64,000 nucleotides of DNA from Dokdonella_A sp051958935 (GTDB taxonomy: Bacteria; Pseudomonadota; Gammaproteobacteria; Xanthomonadales; Rhodanobacteraceae), in the NCBI RefSeq assembly GCF_051958935.1, contig NZ_JBQCFP010000127.1, positions 48,878 through 112,877 of the forward strand. The letters are read 5' to 3'. A program made the position numbers and the translations under genes. The notes under the pieces were generated by a model. The model was not told the DNA's origin. It ran no database searches and saw only the letters and a list, made by a program, of their open reading frames with translations. Of this stretch, positions 34,555-43,096 are shown one piece after another (within the stretch, counting starts at the first letter, position 1; each line of letters starts with the position of its first letter).

Positions 34555-35073
34555 TCAGTACGACAATAGCGCGTGCAGCGGCGGTATGTCGCCCCAGCGG
34601 GCGCGGCCGTGCAGGGCGGCGAGTTCGATGAGGACGCTCGCGCCGACCACGGTCGCACCGAGGCGCTCGACGACCGCGCGCGCCGCGCAGAGCGTGCCAC
34701 CGGTCGCGAGCACGTCGTCGGCAATTAGGACGCGCTCGCCCGCGCGCAGCGCGTCGTCGCGGGCCTCGAGGCGATCGCGCGCGTATTCGAGTTCGTAGTC
34801 GACCGCGACCACCGGAGGCGGCAGCTTGCCGGGCTTGCGCAGCGGCACGAAGCCGGCGCCGAGCGTGGTCGCGAGCGCTGCGCCGAAGATGAAGCCGCGC
34901 GCCTCGATCGCGCACACGGCCTGGACCTGCGCCTCGCGCCATGGCTCGGCGAGCAGCGCGATGCAGCGCGCGAACTCGCCCGCGTCGGCGAGCAGCGGGG
35001 TGACGTCACGGAACACGATGCCCGGCGTCGGGAAATCCGGCACCGCGCGGATCAGGCTGGCGAGCTTCTGCAT
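34555..35073 (-). CDS. apt: Adenine phosphoribosyltransferase
   Basis: The 172-residue enzyme joins adenine and PRPP to AMP. It shows FPTPGIVFRDVTPLL, the EARGFIFG loop, PLRKPGKLP and the PRPP-binding motif VLIADDVLATGGT. ATG 35073 (MQKLASLIRAVPDF) is the conserved start. Together with amn it forms an adenine/AMP cycle in the same 2-kb stretch, though on the opposite strand. Confidence 0.95.
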   Translation of the reverse strand: MQKLASLIRAVPDFPTPGIVFRDVTPLLADAGEFARCIALLAEPWREAQVQAVCAIEARGFIFGAALATTLGAGFVPLRKPGKLPPPVVAVDYELEYARDRLEARDDALRAGERVLIADDVLATGGTLCAARAVVERLGATVVGASVLIELAALHGRARWGDIPPLHALLSY

Positions 35074-35102
35074 GGGTTCGTCAGGACGGGCGAAGAATGG
35101 CG

Positions 35103-35184
35103 AGCAGGGCGGGTCGAGCCGCGTAGCGGCGAGTCCCGCCATCAACGAAGCGGCGGCACGCGCGATGCGCGTACCGCCCTACGT
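35103..35184. repeat. GTAGGGCGGGTCGAGC-type intergenic repeat (copy 2)
   Basis: The block reads GCAGGGCGGGTCGAGCCGCG, then GCGAGTCCCGCC, and ends GTACCGCCCTACG, so the outer ends are inverted (GyAGGGCGG / CCGCCCTAC). It fills most of the gap between apt and the glutaredoxin gene. A close copy is at 44002-44076. Confidence 0.7.
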
Positions 35185-35192
35185 GCGGGCGA

Positions 35193-36116
35193 TCAATAAC
35201 GCGGGATCGACGGATCGATCTCGACCGACCAGGCGTCGATGCCGCCTTCGACGTTCCACAAGTTGGTGAAGCCGTGCTCGCGGAAATGCTCGGCCGCATT
35301 GCGGCTCGAGTTGCCGTGGTGGCAGATGAAGGCGAGGGCGGCGTCCTTCGGTAGCGCGGTGAGGCGTGCATGCGTTTCCGGCGTGAACGGCTCGGCACCG
35401 GCGAAAGGCGCGATCGCGCGGTCCTGTTCAGGCCGCACGTCGACGACGGTGATGTCGCCGGCCTGCATGCGTTCCTTGAGCTGGTGCACGTCGAGCGAGC
35501 GGATCGCCTGCGGTGCCTGCGGCAGGAAGATCGCGAGGCCTTCGCCGTGCGGCGTGCGCGTCCAGTCGATGCTCGCGCCACGCGCGCGCTGCGCGCTCGC
35601 CGCGTCGAAACGGATCTCCAGGCCGTTGGCGACGGCGACGATGTCGTTCTCGCCCGGCTCGCGCAGCTGGAACTGCGGCTGGAAGCGGCCGTCGACGACG
35701 AGGAACAGCTTGGCGTCGCCCGCGTCGGCGAGCGCGGCGCGCACCTTCTCGACGGCGGCGTCGGAAATCGTCAGCTGCGGCGGTGTGCGGTCAGGTGCGG
35801 CGACGCCGAGCACGCGATGGAGTTCGCCCGAGTCGAACATCGACTGCACGATGTCCGCGCCGCCGACGAGTTCGCCGCCGATGTACAGCTGCGGGATCGT
35901 CGGCCACTGGCCGAATTCCTTGATGCCTGCGCGGATCTCCTCGTCGGCGAGCACGTCGACACTGTGGTAGTCCTCGAGCAGCGCGTTGAGGCGGTCGGCC
36001 GCGGCCGCCGAGAAGCCGCACTGCGGCGCGTGGCGCGTGCCCTTCATGAACAGCACGACGTGATGGTCGGCGAGCAGCGATTCGATGCGCGCGCGCGTGG
36101 CGGGAGAGAGCGACAT
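35193..36116 (-). CDS. Monothiol glutaredoxin / A-type carrier-like / rhodanese fusion
   Basis: The 307-residue protein has three domains. Residues 1-105 are a Grx4-type monothiol glutaredoxin with C33 in CGFS, typical of Fe-S cluster delivery. Residues about 112-205 resemble an A-type Fe-S carrier (LTISDAAVEKVRAAL... through DWTRTPHGEGLAIF) but contain no cysteine, so they cannot bind a cluster in the usual way. Residues about 210-307 are a rhodanese domain with C265 in CHHGNSSR. Fusions of this kind occur in Xanthomonadales. A role in Fe-S trafficking or sulfane sulfur handling is inferred from the domains. Confidence 0.9.
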   Translation of the reverse strand: MSLSPATRARIESLLADHHVVLFMKGTRHAPQCGFSAAAADRLNALLEDYHSVDVLADEEIRAGIKEFGQWPTIPQLYIGGELVGGADIVQSMFDSGELHRVLGVAAPDRTPPQLTISDAAVEKVRAALADAGDAKLFLVVDGRFQPQFQLREPGENDIVAVANGLEIRFDAASAQRARGASIDWTRTPHGEGLAIFLPQAPQAIRSLDVHQLKERMQAGDITVVDVRPEQDRAIAPFAGAEPFTPETHARLTALPKDAALAFICHHGNSSRNAAEHFREHGFTNLWNVEGGIDAWSVEIDPSIPRY

Positions 36117-36196
36117 GGCGGGTTCCGTGGGGCGGGTCGGTGATGATACGCCCGTGCGGGATGTGGGGCGGGCGGGACGGGCGGGAATTTATGGGC

Positions 36197-36202
36197 GATA
36201 AT
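36197..36202 (+). promoter_or_regulatory. -10 candidate GATAAT for the OmpA-like gene
   Basis: GATAAT within GGGCGATAATCATG is the best -10-like hexamer in the 248-base gap between the divergent glutaredoxin and OmpA-like genes. It would give a leader of about 155 bases. No -35 element stands out. Confidence 0.3.
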
Positions 36203-36364
36203 CATGCGATGCAAGACGCCGCGCCGGACGCGTGGCGGCCAGGGCAGGGGCAGGGCCGCGAGGCCTTCGAATGCAGCACAGGCTCGGAATCCATTCGTCG
36301 CGAGGCGATCGCCGGCGGCGCCCGGGATTCCGCATGGATCGGCACAAAGCTCGGGAGGGGTGTC

Positions 36365-38401
36365 ATGGTTCGTCGCAAGTCGCTCGCGGTCGCGATCGGG
36401 GCCGCGTTGTCCACGGTCACATTGTCGGTCGTCTCCATTGCCGGATCGGCGCGAGCGCAACCCGCGCCGCCCGCGGAAGGCGTCGTGCCCATTACCTACG
36501 TCGGTGCCAACGCGCGCGTGTCGCTCGGCATCGACGACGACGGCGACGTGCTCGGCGAGATCCTCGGCATCCTCGGCAAGACCGACGACCATGCCTGGCT
36601 CGCGCAACTGTGGCTCGGACAGGGCGGCGCCGGCGGCGCGCAGGTCGACTACCACTGGCTGCGCGGCGATCCCGGCGCGCAAGGCGCCGGCGGCACGAGC
36701 GTGCTCAAGGCATTCGGCGCGTTCGACCAGAACGCGTGGAAGGATCGCAAGGCGACGCTCGGCGTCGGCTGGGAGCGGAACGATTTCTCGATCGACGCAT
36801 ACCTCAGCCACGCGACCTCCGGATCGCGTCTGGCCGGAACGACGCTCGCCACCGACGTGACCCAGCTGGCGGGCACGGACGAACACGGCGACTACACGCA
36901 GACGCAGACGATCGAGACGCTCACCGAAGCGTTCGAGCATCCGTACGACGACGGCGTCGGCGTGCGTTTCGGCCGGTATTTCGACGAGCCGCTGCTGCGC
37001 GTGCGCGGCGGCCTCGATTACGAGCGCGGCAAGTACGACTCCGACCAGTGGACGTTGTCGCTCGGCCTCGACAAGTATTTCGCGAACACCGGTTTCAGCG
37101 TGTCGCTGCTCGGCGAGAGCCTGCACAAGGGCGGCGAGTTCGAGCGCGACAGGAGCGACACGCGTGGCTGGCTGCTGCTGCGCTACGACATCGGCCAGAA
37201 CTACCGCGCACGCGAGCCGTACCGCATGGTTCAGGTCGAGCGTCCCGCCCCGGCCGCCGCGGCGACGGCGCCGCAGGTGGTGCGCAACGAGGTCAAGCTC
37301 GACGGCGATGCGTTCTTCGACTTCGACCATTCGGACCTGCGCGCCGACGCGCGCGCCGCGCTCGACGCACTCATCGACAAGCTGAAATCCACCTCGCGCG
37401 TGAGCCGCGTCGCCGTCGTCGGCCACACCGACTCGGTCGGTACGGTCGCCTACAACCAGAAGCTGTCGGAACGACGCGCAGCGAGTGCCAAGCGTTACCT
37501 CGTCGCGCATGGCGTCGACGCCGCCGAGATCGACGCGCGCGGCGAAGGCGAGCTCAACCCGTCGTACCCGAACGACACGCCGGCCGATCGCCAGAAGAAC
37601 CGCCGCGTCGACGTCGAGTTCCTCACGATCGAGGAGACGATCGAACCGGCGCCGCCCGCGCCCACCCCCGAGGTCGAATGGGTGAGGGAGCCCGTCGCCG
37701 CGCCGCCGGCCTGGATCGAGCGTGCGTTGCGCAATCCGGCCGAGCACAAGCGCACGGTCGACGTGTACCGCTTCGAGAAGACGACGAAGACGACGACACT
37801 CGGCCCGCGCAATTACACCAACCATCCGCCCGTCGCGCAGGACGACGCGATCGCGCTCGAGCAGGATGCGCCCGCGACGCCGATCGCGGTGCTCGCCAAC
37901 GACAGCGACCCCGATGGCGACACGCTGGCCGTGACGAGCGTCGGCGCACCGTCGCACGGCAGTGCGGTCGCGACGCCCGCGGGCGTCGACTACACGCCCG
38001 CCGCCGGCTACGTCGGCGACGACAGCTTCACCTACACGATCAGCGACGGCCGTGGCGGCAGCGCGAGCGCGACGGTGCACGTGACCGTCACGACGCCGAA
38101 CCATCCGCCGGTGGCGGGGCCGCTGTCGGTGCGCGTGCTCAAGGGCGCATCGATCGACATCCCCGTCCTGCAGGCGGCGTCGGATCCCGATGGCGACCCG
38201 CTCACGGTGATCGCGGTGAACCACACCGGGCCGTTGCCGGACAACACGGTCACGATCAACCCGGACTTCACCGTGCACTACACGTCGATCCACGGCTGGT
38301 TCGGCCAGGACTACTTCGAGTACACCGTGTCCGACGGCAAGGGCGGCACGGCGACCGGCACGATCGCGGTGCACGTGTACGAGATTCCGCCGCCGATATG
38401 A
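36365..38401 (+). CDS. OmpA-family outer membrane protein with cadherin-like repeats
   Basis: The 678-residue protein has a signal peptide (to GSARA|QP) and a beta-rich N-terminal domain to about residue 290 that could be a beta-barrel. An OmpA peptidoglycan-binding domain at about 310-425 includes FFDFDHSDLRADARAALD and LSERRAASAKRYL. At the C-terminus are two cadherin/Big-type repeats, each opening NHPPVA and containing NDSDPDGDTLAV or ASDPDGDPLTV, with a GxDSFTYTISDG strand. GGGAGGGG precedes ATG 36365. It probably links the outer membrane to peptidoglycan and exposes adhesive repeats. The order OmpA before Ig-like repeats is unusual. Confidence 0.82.
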   Translation: MVRRKSLAVAIGAALSTVTLSVVSIAGSARAQPAPPAEGVVPITYVGANARVSLGIDDDGDVLGEILGILGKTDDHAWLAQLWLGQGGAGGAQVDYHWLRGDPGAQGAGGTSVLKAFGAFDQNAWKDRKATLGVGWERNDFSIDAYLSHATSGSRLAGTTLATDVTQLAGTDEHGDYTQTQTIETLTEAFEHPYDDGVGVRFGRYFDEPLLRVRGGLDYERGKYDSDQWTLSLGLDKYFANTGFSVSLLGESLHKGGEFERDRSDTRGWLLLRYDIGQNYRAREPYRMVQVERPAPAAAATAPQVVRNEVKLDGDAFFDFDHSDLRADARAALDALIDKLKSTSRVSRVAVVGHTDSVGTVAYNQKLSERRAASAKRYLVAHGVDAAEIDARGEGELNPSYPNDTPADRQKNRRVDVEFLTIEETIEPAPPAPTPEVEWVREPVAAPPAWIERALRNPAEHKRTVDVYRFEKTTKTTTLGPRNYTNHPPVAQDDAIALEQDAPATPIAVLANDSDPDGDTLAVTSVGAPSHGSAVATPAGVDYTPAAGYVGDDSFTYTISDGRGGSASATVHVTVTTPNHPPVAGPLSVRVLKGASIDIPVLQAASDPDGDPLTVIAVNHTGPLPDNTVTINPDFTVHYTSIHGWFGQDYFEYTVSDGKGGTATGTIAVHVYEIPPPI

Positions 38402-38498
38402 GGCGCTCATGCGGATGACCGGGCATCCTGCCCGGGATCCGTTCGCCGCGCCCGGTACAGGCCCGGCGCGGCTCCGCGGTGTTGGCTGTCGCGTCCCG

Positions 38499-39299
38499 CT
38501 AGGCCGCGGCGGGCAACGGCCATGGCTCGGCGGCCGTGCCACTGCGCGCCAGGCTGAGCCGGCGGTCGCTCCAGTGCAGCAGTTCGAAAGAGCCGTCGTG
38601 GTGCTCGACGAGGCCGGTGCAATGTTCGACCCAGTCGCCGTCATTGATGTAGAGCGCGCCGGCATGATCGTGCATGTTCGCGTAGTGGATGTGGCCGCAG
38701 ATGTGGCCGTCGAACCCGTCGGCGCCGGCCTGGGCGGCGACGCGGCGTTCGAAATCGGCGATGAAGCGGCGGGCGGCGCCGATGCGCATCTTCAGCAGGA
38801 TCGACAGCGGGCGATAGCCGAGGCCAAGCAGCCGCAACAACGCATTCGCGCGCCGGTTCGAGGCGCACACGACATCCTGCAGCACGTCGCCGAGCGCGAG
38901 CAGCCAGCGTGGCGCATCGCGATGACGGTCGTACTCGTCGCCGTGGCTGACCCGGTAACGTCGGCCGTCGGTGCCGACGTGCACCGCGTCGAGGCTGATC
39001 TCCACGCCGGCGACACGCATGCCCGCGAAGCGGCGCAGGGCCGCGTCGTGATTGCCCGGGATGTAGACGACGCGCGTGCCTAGCGCGGCGATCGCCAGCA
39101 GCTCGCGGATCACTGCGGCGTGACTCGCATGCCAGTACGGCCGCTTCGCCATGTTCTCGAAGTCGACGATGTCGCCGACGAGGTAGAGCCGCTCGCAGCG
39201 CAGCGTGCGCAGGAAGTCGAGCAGGTAGCGGGCCTTGCAGCCGGCGTAGCCCAGGTGCACGTCGGAGATGAACACGCTGCGGAACGAGAGTCGCGACAT
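38499..39299 (-). CDS. Metallophosphoesterase, PlcP/LpxH-like (candidate phospholipase C)
   Basis: The 266-residue calcineurin-type phosphoesterase has all metal ligands: SDVHLG, GDIVDF, IPGNHD, SHGDEYD and GHIHYAN. By sequence family it would be called UDP-2,3-diacylglucosamine hydrolase. However, PlcP, which cuts phosphatidylcholine and similar lipids to diacylglycerol during phosphate starvation, belongs to the same family. Its position back-to-back with btaA-btaB, which use diacylglycerol, favours the PlcP role. This is inference; a housekeeping LpxH elsewhere in the genome would support it. Confidence 0.75.
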   Translation of the reverse strand: MSRLSFRSVFISDVHLGYAGCKARYLLDFLRTLRCERLYLVGDIVDFENMAKRPYWHASHAAVIRELLAIAALGTRVVYIPGNHDAALRRFAGMRVAGVEISLDAVHVGTDGRRYRVSHGDEYDRHRDAPRWLLALGDVLQDVVCASNRRANALLRLLGLGYRPLSILLKMRIGAARRFIADFERRVAAQAGADGFDGHICGHIHYANMHDHAGALYINDGDWVEHCTGLVEHHDGSFELLHWSDRRLSLARSGTAAEPWPLPAAA

Positions 39300-39434
39300 C
39301 GCGCATCCTCGCGGGAAGCCGGATGCAGTGTCGGCTCCGTACGTCTCGCGCGGGTTGCGCCGCGGTTGCACGACGGTGACAGTGAATGCGCGGCGCAGCC
39401 CGCATCGCAACACGTGCGTGTCACATCGCCGGCT

Positions 39435-39440
39435 TAGCAT
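39435..39440 (+). promoter_or_regulatory. -10 hexamer TAGCAT for btaAB
   Basis: TAGCAT lies 32 bases upstream of the btaA ATG, predicting a leader of about 25 bases. The 173-base intergenic region also serves the divergent phosphoesterase. It contains CTGTCAC on the minus strand (about 39384-39390), but I see no convincing second half of a Pho box. Confidence 0.35.
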
Positions 39441-39472
39441 CCGTGCGCAGTCCCCCGCCACCGCGAACGCCG

Positions 39473-40666
39473 ATGCCGATCCCGAACCTGCGCGACAAGT
39501 TCGACCAGGCCATCTTCGATGCGATCTATACGCGCAGCCTCGTCTACAACACCTGCTGGGAAGACCCCGCGGTCGATCGCCGCGCCCTCGCGCTCGGTCC
39601 CGACGATCGCGTGCTCGTGATCACCAGCGCGGGCTGCAATGCGCTCGATTACGCGCTGCAGGCGCCGCACAGCATCCATGCGGTCGACGCCAATCCGCGC
39701 CAGACTGCACTGCTCGAACTCAAGCTCGCCGGCATCCGCAGGCTGGAATTCGACGACTACTTCTCGATCTTCGGCGAGGGGCGGAGCGCGCGGTTCGCCG
39801 AGATCTATCGCGCCGTGTTGCGCGACGAACTTTCGATGTTCGCGCGCGCCTGGTGGGATCGCCATGCGGGCTGGTTCACGAGCCGTCACGGCAGCTTCTA
39901 TTTCCACGGCCTTTCCGGCTGCGTGGCACGTGGCGTGCGCGCGTACTTCGCGACGCGACCGCGGCTGCGGCGCGCGATGGAAGACCTGTTCCTCGCGCGC
40001 GACGTCGACGAGCAACGCGCGATCTACGATGGTCGCGTTGCGCCCCAGCTGTGGAGCGCGCCCGTCAACTGGGTGATCTCGCGCCAGTTCGTGATGAGCC
40101 TGCTCGGCGTACCGTACCCGCAGCGCCGCCTTGTCGAGGCGCAGCACGAGCGCGGCGTGGCGGGGTTCATCCGCAGCGCGGTGCAATACGTGTTCCGTCA
40201 ACTGCCGCTCGCGGACAACTATTTCTGGCACGTATACATGACCGGTCGCTATCGCCCCGACTGCTGTCCCGAGTACCTCAAGCGGGACAACTTCGAGCGC
40301 CTCAAGGGCGGGTTGGTCGAGCGCATCGTGCCGCACACGACGACGGTGACGACCTTCCTGCGAACGCACGATGCGCCGATCACGCGTTTCGTGCTGCTCG
40401 ACCACATGGACTGGATGAGTTCGTACCATCCTGCCGCGCTGATCGAGGAATGGGAGGCGATCCGCGAACGCGCCGCGCCGAATGCGCGCATCCTGCTGCG
40501 CAGCGCGCAGGCGCGTCCCGCCTACCTCGACGCAATCCGCATCGGCCCGGCACGCGAGCGCTTGCGCGATGCATTCCGCTTCTTGGATTCGGAAGCCGAT
40601 GCACTGCAGCGGTACGACCGCGTCCACACCTACGCCGGCTTCATGATCGCCGATGTTCCGGCTTGA
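39473..40666 (+). CDS. btaA: BtaA-like diacylglycerol 3-amino-3-carboxypropyltransferase (DUF3419)
   Basis: The 397-residue DUF3419 protein transfers the aminocarboxypropyl group of S-adenosylmethionine to diacylglycerol, making diacylglycerylhomoserine. Recognisable segments are LVYNTCWEDPAVDRRAL, a SAM-binding VLVITSAGCNALDYAL followed by IHAVDANPRQTALLELKL (shown in parts), and VLLDHMDWM. ATG 39473 was chosen as the start of similarity. It overlaps btaB by 14 bases, so the pair should be made together. The product is the precursor of the betaine lipid DGTS. Confidence 0.9.
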   Translation: MPIPNLRDKFDQAIFDAIYTRSLVYNTCWEDPAVDRRALALGPDDRVLVITSAGCNALDYALQAPHSIHAVDANPRQTALLELKLAGIRRLEFDDYFSIFGEGRSARFAEIYRAVLRDELSMFARAWWDRHAGWFTSRHGSFYFHGLSGCVARGVRAYFATRPRLRRAMEDLFLARDVDEQRAIYDGRVAPQLWSAPVNWVISRQFVMSLLGVPYPQRRLVEAQHERGVAGFIRSAVQYVFRQLPLADNYFWHVYMTGRYRPDCCPEYLKRDNFERLKGGLVERIVPHTTTVTTFLRTHDAPITRFVLLDHMDWMSSYHPAALIEEWEAIRERAAPNARILLRSAQARPAYLDAIRIGPARERLRDAFRFLDSEADALQRYDRVHTYAGFMIADVPA

Positions 40667-41414
40667 AGCGTTGCAGGGTGACCTCGCCGTGCTCGCGCGC
40701 CTCGTGCGCGGCATGCCGCGCGCCGGGTCGCACGCGCAGGCACTCGGCGCGTTCTACGGCCCGCAGTCGGCACACTACGACCACTTCCGCGAGCGGCTGC
40801 TGCAGGGTCGCGCGGAGCTCGTTGCCGACATCGAGCTGGGCGACGGCGCGCACGTCGTCGAACTCGGCGGCGGAACCGGCCGCAATCTCGAGTTCTTCGG
40901 CGCGCGTGCGGCGCGCATCGCGCGCTACGACGTGGTCGACCTCTGCGCACCGCTGCTCGCGCGCGCGTGCGAGCGCCGCCGCGTGTTCCCGCAGCTGAGC
41001 GCGATTGAGGCCGACGCAACGACGTGGCGGCCGTGCAAGCCGGTCGACGCCGTGATCCTGTCGTACGCGCTCACGATGATCCCGGACTGGCGCGCGGCGC
41101 TCGCCAATGCAGTCGACATGCTCAAGCCGCGAGGCGTTCTCGCGGTCGTGGATTTCCACGTGTCGCCCGCGCGCAGTGCGGAGGGGTGCGCCCAGCACGG
41201 CCCGCTCGAACGCCGATTCTGGCCGTCCTGGTTCAGCCACGACGGCGTGCGCCTCGACCCCGCGCATCTCCCGACGCTGCTCGCGATGCTGCCGTCGCAT
41301 TCCCTTGTCGAGGCTCGCGCACGCGTGCCGTACCTGCCGTTCGCGCGCGTCCCGTACTTCCGCTTCATCGGCCGCACGATGCCCGGCGAAGACGCGGGCG
41401 GGCATGGACGTTGA
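40653..41414 (+). CDS. btaB: BtaB-like SAM-dependent methyltransferase
   Basis: The 253-residue class I methyltransferase has motif I VVELGGGTGRNLEFFG, an acidic motif II (YDVVDLCAPLL), and ADATTWRP. In the btaA-btaB arrangement it adds three methyl groups to diacylglycerylhomoserine to form the betaine lipid DGTS. Its ATG lies inside the end of btaA. It ends 9 bases from the convergent aldo/keto reductase gene, leaving no room for a standard terminator. Confidence 0.88.
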   Translation: MFRLEALQGDLAVLARLVRGMPRAGSHAQALGAFYGPQSAHYDHFRERLLQGRAELVADIELGDGAHVVELGGGTGRNLEFFGARAARIARYDVVDLCAPLLARACERRRVFPQLSAIEADATTWRPCKPVDAVILSYALTMIPDWRAALANAVDMLKPRGVLAVVDFHVSPARSAEGCAQHGPLERRFWPSWFSHDGVRLDPAHLPTLLAMLPSHSLVEARARVPYLPFARVPYFRFIGRTMPGEDAGGHGR

Positions 41415-41423
41415 TGGGTTCGG

Positions 41424-42365
41424 TCAGGCGCCGACGTCGAGGCGTTGCATGTCCTCGTCGGACAGGCGCAGGCGCACGGCGCCGGCGAGTTCGGCGACCT
41501 GCGCGGGAGTCGTCGCGCTCGCGATCGGCGCGGTGATGCCGGGGCGGGCGATGAGCCAGGCGAGCGCGACCTGCGCCGGGGTCGCATCGTGCCGACGCGC
41601 GACGTCGTCGAGCGCGGCCAGCACGCGCAGGCCGTAGCCGTTGAGATATTTGCCCACGGCGCCGCCGCGCGCGGCGCTCTTGCCGAGGTCTGCTTCGCTT
41701 CGGTACTTGCCGGTGCGGAATCCGCTCGCCAGCGCGTAGTAGCAGACGACGCCGACGCCGCTGTCGAGGACGAGCGGCGCGAGATTCGTCTCGTAGTACT
41801 TGCGCGCGACGAGGTTGTACTCGGGCTGAAGCACTTCGTAGCGTGGCAGGCCGAGCCGTTCGCTCGTCGCGAGCGCTTCGGCGAAGCGGGCCGCGGTGTA
41901 GTTCGATGCACCGATCGCGCGCACCTTGCCGCGCTCGATCAGCCGCGCGAACGCGCCGAGCGTATCGGCGAGCGGCACGCTCGCATCGTCCTCGTGCGCG
42001 AAATACAGGTCGATCGTGTCGACGCGGAGGCGCTGCAGCGATTCGTCGGCGGCCGCTTCGATGTTCGCGGGCGAGAGCCCGCGATGGCGCGACCACTTGG
42101 CGACCTTGGTCGCGACGACGACGCGCTCGCGCTTGCCGCTGCGCGCGAGCCAGCGGCCGATCATGGTTTCCGATTCGCCGCCCTGGTTACCCGGCACCCA
42201 GGCCGGATACGCGTCGGCGGTGTCGAGGAGGTCGAGACCGGCATCCACGAACGCGTCGAGCACGGCGAACGCGCCGGCTTCATCGACGCTCCACCCGAAC
42301 ACGTTGGTGCCGAGTGCGAGCGGGGAGACGGAAAGACCGGAGCGGCCGAGCGGACGTGGATTCAT
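41424..42365 (-). CDS. Aldo/keto reductase
   Basis: The 313-residue protein folds as an AKR TIM barrel. The catalytic tetrad is visible: Asp and Tyr in DTADAYPAW, Lys in VVATKVAKW, and His in LYFAHEDD. The NADPH-binding end includes IARPGITAPIASATTPAQV. It reduces aldehydes or ketones with NADPH; the substrate cannot be inferred. It lies downstream of the NlpC/P60 gene in the same direction, with a tandem repeat in between. Confidence 0.9.
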   Translation of the reverse strand: MNPRPLGRSGLSVSPLALGTNVFGWSVDEAGAFAVLDAFVDAGLDLLDTADAYPAWVPGNQGGESETMIGRWLARSGKRERVVVATKVAKWSRHRGLSPANIEAAADESLQRLRVDTIDLYFAHEDDASVPLADTLGAFARLIERGKVRAIGASNYTAARFAEALATSERLGLPRYEVLQPEYNLVARKYYETNLAPLVLDSGVGVVCYYALASGFRTGKYRSEADLGKSAARGGAVGKYLNGYGLRVLAALDDVARRHDATPAQVALAWLIARPGITAPIASATTPAQVAELAGAVRLRLSDEDMQRLDVGA

Positions 42366-42384
42366 CGCACGGGACTCCTGGGCG

Positions 42385-42450
42385 GTGGACGGGATTCGCG
42401 CCGAGGCGCGCATCGCAGTGGATGGGATTCGCGCCAGGGGCGCGCATCCG
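42385..42450. repeat. Tandem repeat, 2 x 33 bases, between NlpC/P60 and AKR genes
   Basis: Units at 42385-42417 and 42418-42450 share GTGGAyGGGATTCGCGCC and GGCGCGCATC. Each contains a GCGCC/GGCGC hairpin. The repeat lies 20 bases upstream of the AKR start codon. Confidence 0.75.
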
Positions 42451-42481
42451 TGTCGCCGCGCCGGACGCCGGCGAGCCGTGA

Positions 42482-43096
42482 TCAGGACAGGACTTCGGGG
42501 CGCTTCGCGCCGGCGTAGCGACGCGTCCAGTAGCTCTCGTCGAGGCGGCTGATGCTGACCGACTTGCCGCTCGAAGGCGAGTGGATGAAACGGCCCTCGC
42601 CGAGGTAGATGCCGACGTGCGAGACGCGCTTGCCGCGGGTCTTGAAGAACACGAGGTCGCCGACCTTGAGGTCGGCGCGCGCGACATTGATGCCGGCGCG
42701 GTACTGGCTGGCCGAGTCGACCGGCAGGTCGACGCCGGCGCCGTGGCGGAACACGTAACGCACGAAGCCGCTGCAGTCGAAGCCGGTCTTGGGGTCTCGG
42801 CCGCCGCGGCGATACCGGATGTTCTGCAGCGTCAGTGAGAAGTCGGCCAGCAGCTTGCGCAGGCCGCCGACCGGGCCGGTGGCCTCCGGCTTCTCCGGCA
42901 CGACCGCCTCGGCTACCGGTGCGATGGGGCTGACGAGGAACTCGCCCGACGTCGGCCAGGCGGTCGAGGCGATCGCGGAGGCGGACTCGAGCTGCCAGGG
43001 CCGCACATCGACGGCCGACGGAGCGGCCACGGCGTCGACACCCTGCGTCGCGACAAAAGCGAGCAAAAACAAGGCCGTCATTCGCTGGAATGGCAT
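42482..43096 (-). CDS. NlpC/P60 family peptidoglycan endopeptidase
   Basis: The 204-residue exported protein has a signal peptide (MTALFLLAFVATQGVDAVA|AP), a linker, and an NlpC/P60 domain over the C-terminal 120 residues. The catalytic triad is C108 (GFDCSGFVRYVF), His in VSHVGIYLG and His in RFIHSPSSGKSV. It should cut peptide cross-links in the cell wall. ATG 43096 has GGAG 8 bases upstream. There is no LysM or SH3 targeting domain. Confidence 0.92.
   Translation of the reverse strand: MPFQRMTALFLLAFVATQGVDAVAAPSAVDVRPWQLESASAIASTAWPTSGEFLVSPIAPVAEAVVPEKPEATGPVGGLRKLLADFSLTLQNIRYRRGGRDPKTGFDCSGFVRYVFRHGAGVDLPVDSASQYRAGINVARADLKVGDLVFFKTRGKRVSHVGIYLGEGRFIHSPSSGKSVSISRLDESYWTRRYAGAKRPEVLS

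Noticed and set aside
39370..39425. Possible Pho box upstream of btaA and the phosphoesterase
   Set aside because: CTGTCAC is present on the minus strand, but the second half 11 bases on (GTGCAAC) matches only about 4 of 7 positions. A matrix search with PhoB sites would be needed.
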